Assembly (NCBI GenBank): GCA_027922465.2
Contig: BQMF02000047.1
Span: forward strand, 682,001-746,000
From: Turritopsis dohrnii
Taxonomy: Eukaryota > Cnidaria > Hydrozoa > Anthoathecata > Oceaniidae
Direction of reading: 5' to 3'
Length of the DNA: 64,000 bases
Shown: in pieces, positions 59,662-64,000 of the stretch
Layout: each line of letters begins with the position of its first letter
How positions within the stretch are numbered: the first letter of the stretch is position 1
Made by a program: the position numbers and the translations under genes
Notes under the pieces: model-generated
What the model was told of the DNA's origin: nothing
What the model saw: only the letters and a program-made list of their open reading frames with translations
Databases searched by the model: none

Positions 59662-62566
59662 GGAAACAACATTTGGAACAGTGACGTCATTGTCTCTCCC
59701 CTTTCTCTCTTTATAAATCCTTGAAAACCCTTGAATAGGTTTTAGATACGTCATTTCAACCTCTTTTTCATGTTGAATTATAATGGCGATTGTGGTGTTG
59801 ACGTCATCTCAGTACAAAACGATTTTTCGAAGTTGTCTTTTCATTTGTGTAATTAGGAGTGGTAGTCGTTATTAAGATCGAGGTTGTTATGACGTAATAT
59901 GTGACATTTCCAATCGGTTCGTACGGAATTGTTTGAATTTATTTATTTATTTTTTTTTTTAAATGTATTTTTTGATAATTTAGTATTGTGTGTAAATTTT
60001 GACACGAAGTGTTTTAGAAATTGATTAATGTGAAGGCTAAGTTCATATTCAATCCAGGACAATTAATGCAGGTTATTTTATTAACCTGTATTGCTAACCT
60101 GTAGTAAGGCGATGCGAGAAGCAAACTTTCACAGGAAAACACTCACTTATTTAATCTGCTACTTAGAAAAACTTGTCATGCGATATCTAATGTCATATTT
60201 ATTTTTTTGTATATTCTAACAATGTTTTTTTTTTCATTAATTCTACTTTCAATTGACTTCTTATATTTCGATATGTTACACGCTTTTTATAACAACCATA
60301 AATCTGACCTGAGACTGGCTGTTCTTGTTTGTTCAGCCTTTATCAGCCTTAAATTATTTTTTTGTTGTTGTCAGTGTTAAGAACACAGTTTGAGCCTCGT
60401 CTTAAAAAATAAATTTGCTTAAAGACACCTTTACTTTATAAGTTCCTGTTGTCGAAGTCGTTTTAAAAGTTTAGAGGCACGGAAAAATAACAAAGACTAA
60501 AAATGTTACTTTCAGACCGTTAGCTTGAAGATGAATTGCAAGAGAACTCACATCTTAAAACAAAGACTTGAGTTTCGGCTAGCTCTTATTTTCAAGCAAA
60601 ATCCTCGTGTTCTTATAAAAACGTGTAAGTTAAGTACTCTATTCGTATTTCATGTCTTCTCTCTATGCGTCGTGAAATTCAACCATCACTTCAGTTTGAT
60701 GCTGATTTAAGCAATAACGTGTCTTTTTTAGTTTAAAGGAATGCTTATTTACATTTTCTTGGCAATATTGTAAATATAATCTGATGTAATCTATTATATG
60801 TTTATAAAATCGAGAATCATGTTTGTCGAATGAAAAACAATAAGATAATGATCAACTGTACGAGATGATATCGTGTCTTTCACCGCCCGCCGTTTTTATT
60901 CGCCCACACATTACTCCACGCCCCTTGTCCCTCCATTAAATTTTAAAACCATACAGCATCACATAAACAAAACACATAGCGTTTGTTGTCTCGTTTTTCA
61001 CGTTACAAAATGAATGAGCTTACATAAGTCTTTAAGTACACACATCTGAACATGTTGTTCTGTGATTTCCGCTATGTATGTGTGATGAGGGATTAAAGAT
61101 TTTGACATATTTTCTCATGCATGTGAAAAAAAGTTCTCCTTCAATGTTTGACAGTAGTTTGTTTAGACAAGTTCTTTTGTGCTTCCAAATGTTTGGCATC
61201 TGGAAGAAACAACAGTTTGTCAAGGGTATTTGAAGACAATGACGTCAACTTGAATTGCTTATCATGCTCCAAAAGACTTCAAGCAAAAACAAGAGAGCGT
61301 TGGATACACTCTCCCTCGACACCTACGTTACCAAAGAGGAAAACTTCAAATTTCAGATTGTTATGCGAGTATTTCTCAAAAATTCTTTTTGAAATTCTCA
61401 TCGTTTTATTTTTTTCTTGTCACTTGCTTTACGTTGGTTCAGTAAGTCTCTTCTTTTTGGTAAGGGAATCGTCAGAATTTTGGATGTGTGTAACGATTTA
61501 TCTTGATTACGTGTTATTACATCGCTTTTCACACTGCCATCGTTTCAATGTTGATCTCGAAATATGTCAACAGTTATGTACGGAATGTTTATGTCATTTA
61601 ATCTTTACGCATGCGTGATAAATCAGTTCTGATATAGCGCAATGGCAAGAAATCTCACAGATCGATAACGATATGGAATTTCATGCATCTTTATTGAGAT
61701 AAATTACAGACCACTTTTTGAATTTGAAGTAATTTGCAGAACAAATTTGTTTTTAAATTTTTTCAATTAAATTTACATTCTCTTCTTTTGATTATTTTTT
61801 AGAAAAAGTCTTCTTTAGAAAAAACACCCATCTTCACCCACCTTCACCCAGACTTCTAATTGAAAGAAAGGGTCACAAAGTTAAATATTTAACCGCTAAA
61901 AAGCATCTAATTTTGATGGTAACAAGAAGAGAGATGGGAAAATTTCAGCTTTAATTTCAATTATACCACAATTTTGTTTATTTTTCCTATATCCTAAAAA
62001 TATAGGATGTTCATACATCGGAAAGTTTTCTAATTTAGATGTATTGACTGAGGAGGAGGGGATTTTGAAACCGATGAGTACTGCTTACGTGATCATTGAG
62101 GAAATGAAATTCTAACATTCCAGTGAAAGTTATATAAACTGTCCTCTCTCCTGACGCACATAAAACGCGAATTTCCCAGTCTTTTTGCGTGTGTAAGCAG
62201 CGCGCATTATGTTCTGTGTTTTACATAATTATACCATTATCGGTCAGTAGATTATATGTTTAGTGGAATGTCTTTGCCCCGGATTTAGTTGGTCAAGTAT
62301 GTTTGATGTTTGTGGACAAATTGATTTTTTGTGACAGAGAAATACGAGAAGTAATACGAGTGTTTTAAAGTATTTATAACTTAAAATTATCAATTTTCTG
62401 TTTGAATGGCCTTTTTTACTATAATGTGAATTTTACTCCTTCGCATTTCGTAATTTTCTAAAAAAGTAAGAGAATGGGTTATTACAGTACAAATGATGCA
62501 GAAGTACCGTAAAATATAATCTATTCCATGACTTGTTTATATACTTAATCGTTATCAACTTATGAG
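59662..62566. other. Intergenic region between dynein and LATS-like genes
   Basis: Presumably the dynein 3' UTR (an AATAAA occurs near 60406) and the LATS-like 5' region (a TATATAAA at about 62131-62137, followed by a pyrimidine-rich block, is a weak core-promoter candidate). A 156-codon frame at 61148-61618 has no ATG start and no recognisable motif; not called. Confidence 0.4.
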
Positions 62567-63046
62567 ATGGCTGATCCAGGAAGATACAAGTCCCAAATTT
62601 CAAGTAATCAAATGTTGAGAGATATAAATAACAGTTTGCAGCATCTTCATTTTCGAGAATCAAGAGGAGCAGGAGCAAACCAGCAACAACATGATTCCAT
62701 GAATAATACATCTGTTCTGCAGAGTCAATGTTCTTTTGAGCAACAACTTGGACTTGCTGGGGGTATGAATGCCCTTTCACAGAGTGCTGCTGGTGAAAGA
62801 CGTTCATATCCGAGGGCCATTACATCCAATAAAGCAGCTTTAGAGAAAATTAGTAAAGATTTACAACCATTTGCATTTCGAAATGGATTTTTACCTGTAA
62901 GCAATGGATATATGCCAAAAATTAATACACAATTTCAGAATGCTAAGAGTAGTTCAGTTCATGATATCCACCAAGCAGGAATTAGGGATAGCAGTTCAAG
63001 TGATCAAAGAAAATTATCAGTTCTTGTATCGAATGGGTATGATGAG
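62567..63046 (+). CDS. LATS1: LATS1/2 (Warts)-like kinase, first coding exon (partial)
   Basis: 160 codons from ATG 62567 to the donor GATGAG|GTTTGT at 63046/63047, phase 0. Residues 12-26 (SSNQMLRDINNSLQHL) and 88-105 (NKAALEKISKDLQPFAF) resemble the two N-terminal blocks of LATS kinases (SSRQMLQEI..SL.. and HKALQEIRNSLLPFA). The exon ends in LVSNGYDE, which would begin the UBA domain (family: AAGFDEDMVIQAL). Between them is a Gln/Ser-rich spacer. LATS is the NDR-family Ser/Thr kinase of the Hippo pathway that phosphorylates YAP/Yorkie with MOB1; its kinase domain would lie beyond the window. The call rests on recalled N-terminal motifs only. Confidence 0.7.
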
Positions 63047-64000
63047 GTTTGTGAATTTTTTTTATTATTATTTTGTAAGGAAAGTAAAGAACTTCATGGC
63101 AATGTCTCAATGTTAATATGATCTCAGATCAGAAATCTCAGATCATCAAATATTTTTTATCAGTTTCTGATTACCGCACTTTCTGTTTGTCTCTTTCCAT
63201 TTGTCATGGAAGGAAGGGTTTTGACACATTGCTTTCAAAGTTAGACATGATGTTTTTCCTGAATTATTTGGAGAAACATGAAATATTTGAAAAGAACCTG
63301 TGTATATAATTTTTCATGGAATCATAATGGCCCATACCATTTTAATATCTCTCGTTATCTTTTGAAATATTTAGTCCTTTCACAATATTCGAATATCAAT
63401 AACAATATTAAGGAAAGAAAGAAGCTGTTTTAGAATACAAAACCTCTATTCTGTTTGTCATTATAGTACTCTCACTGTAAATTTTTCATCAAACAAGAAA
63501 TTTCAGAATGATAGAAAATAAAGTCCATAGTTTTGATGTGCTGTGTGTAGGCATCTGATAGAAGCCATAGAATCATATTTGATGATCATTTTAGTATACA
63601 AAAAAATAGCTGTAGTTAAGATATGGAAACAGGAATTCTAGAATTTCAGTACACATCAGGGAGGTTGACACCATCAATTTGGTCGATATATTGATAAAGA
63701 ATTTGAATAATGTTAAAAAGCCATCAATTTTTTTAAATTTTTAAGTAACAATGGAATATCATTGTTGAAGAACATGATTGTTTTAGTCTGAGAAGATGCC
63801 GTTTATTTATCCGATTTTAAGGGACAAAATTATAAAATTTTCTCTGCCGCTTTGGACACAACCACGGTGTGTCCTCCTACACCACTAATTGTATAATGGC
63901 TCCTCTGACTTTAAGATTGCATGGACGGCCCTGTACATAGAACTAACTTAACTTCAAATTAAAAGCTCATAAAATGTTCATGAAATTTTCAAGGGGATGG
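63047..64000 (+). other. First intron of the LATS-like gene (to window edge)
   Basis: Starts with a GTTTGTGAATT donor and runs to the end of the window. I looked for a UBA-continuing exon (D-M-V-x-x-A-L) and found none with an acceptor. Confidence 0.6.

Noticed and set aside
61148..61618. 156-codon open frame with hydrophobic stretches
   Set aside because: Begins at TTG with no ATG, no recognisable motif, and lies in intergenic DNA.
1..64000. CRISPR arrays, bacterial operons or riboswitches
   Set aside because: Intron-rich eukaryotic sequence; no regularly spaced direct repeats with unique spacers were seen.

Overview
The window is nuclear DNA of an AT-rich, intron-dense animal. Evidence is an axonemal dynein heavy chain split into about 82 short GT-AG exons, the first exon of a Hippo-pathway LATS/Warts-like kinase, chimaerin-type SH2/C1 proteins, two tRNA-derived SINEs, and a mix of LINE, Penelope-like, hAT, Harbinger-like and TA-target elements. 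A marine invertebrate, perhaps a cnidarian, fits the gene content and repeat style; this is inference, as no ribosomal or mitochondrial marker is present.

Layout. 1-5.5 kb: a repeat copy, then a nearly complete LINE on the minus strand with an intact ORF1 and an ORF2 interrupted by only two in-frame stops. 6.9-8.2 kb: a 450-residue SH2-C1 gene with one coding exon and an unfamiliar C-terminal domain. 10.9-14.0 kb: repeats, a decayed hAT element and a palindrome-rich terminal-inverted-repeat element. 14.3-14.8 kb: a truncated paralogue of the SH2-C1 gene. 15-27 kb: repeat-rich DNA with a Penelope-like fragment, a MITE nested in another repeat, a Harbinger-like element, a second decayed LINE and a decayed hAT transposase. 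28.9-59.7 kb: the whole dynein heavy chain gene (DNAH5/DNAH8 type, outer arm), read here exon by exon to about 4,535 residues with reading frame preserved at every junction. Its introns carry two tRNA-SINEs in opposite orientations, a 537-bp TA-flanked element and four copies of a 115-121-bp palindromic element. 62.6-63.0 kb: first coding exon of the LATS-like gene, which runs off the right edge.

The cellular genes are not an operon: a ciliary motor, a Hippo kinase and an SH2/C1 signalling adaptor family are simply neighbours. The most unusual protein is the SH2-C1 gene, in which the RhoGAP domain expected of a chimaerin is replaced by a Cys-rich motif plus an unknown domain. The most informative DNA structures are the nested MITE, whose empty site is preserved elsewhere in the same window, and the repeated palindromic insertions in dynein introns.
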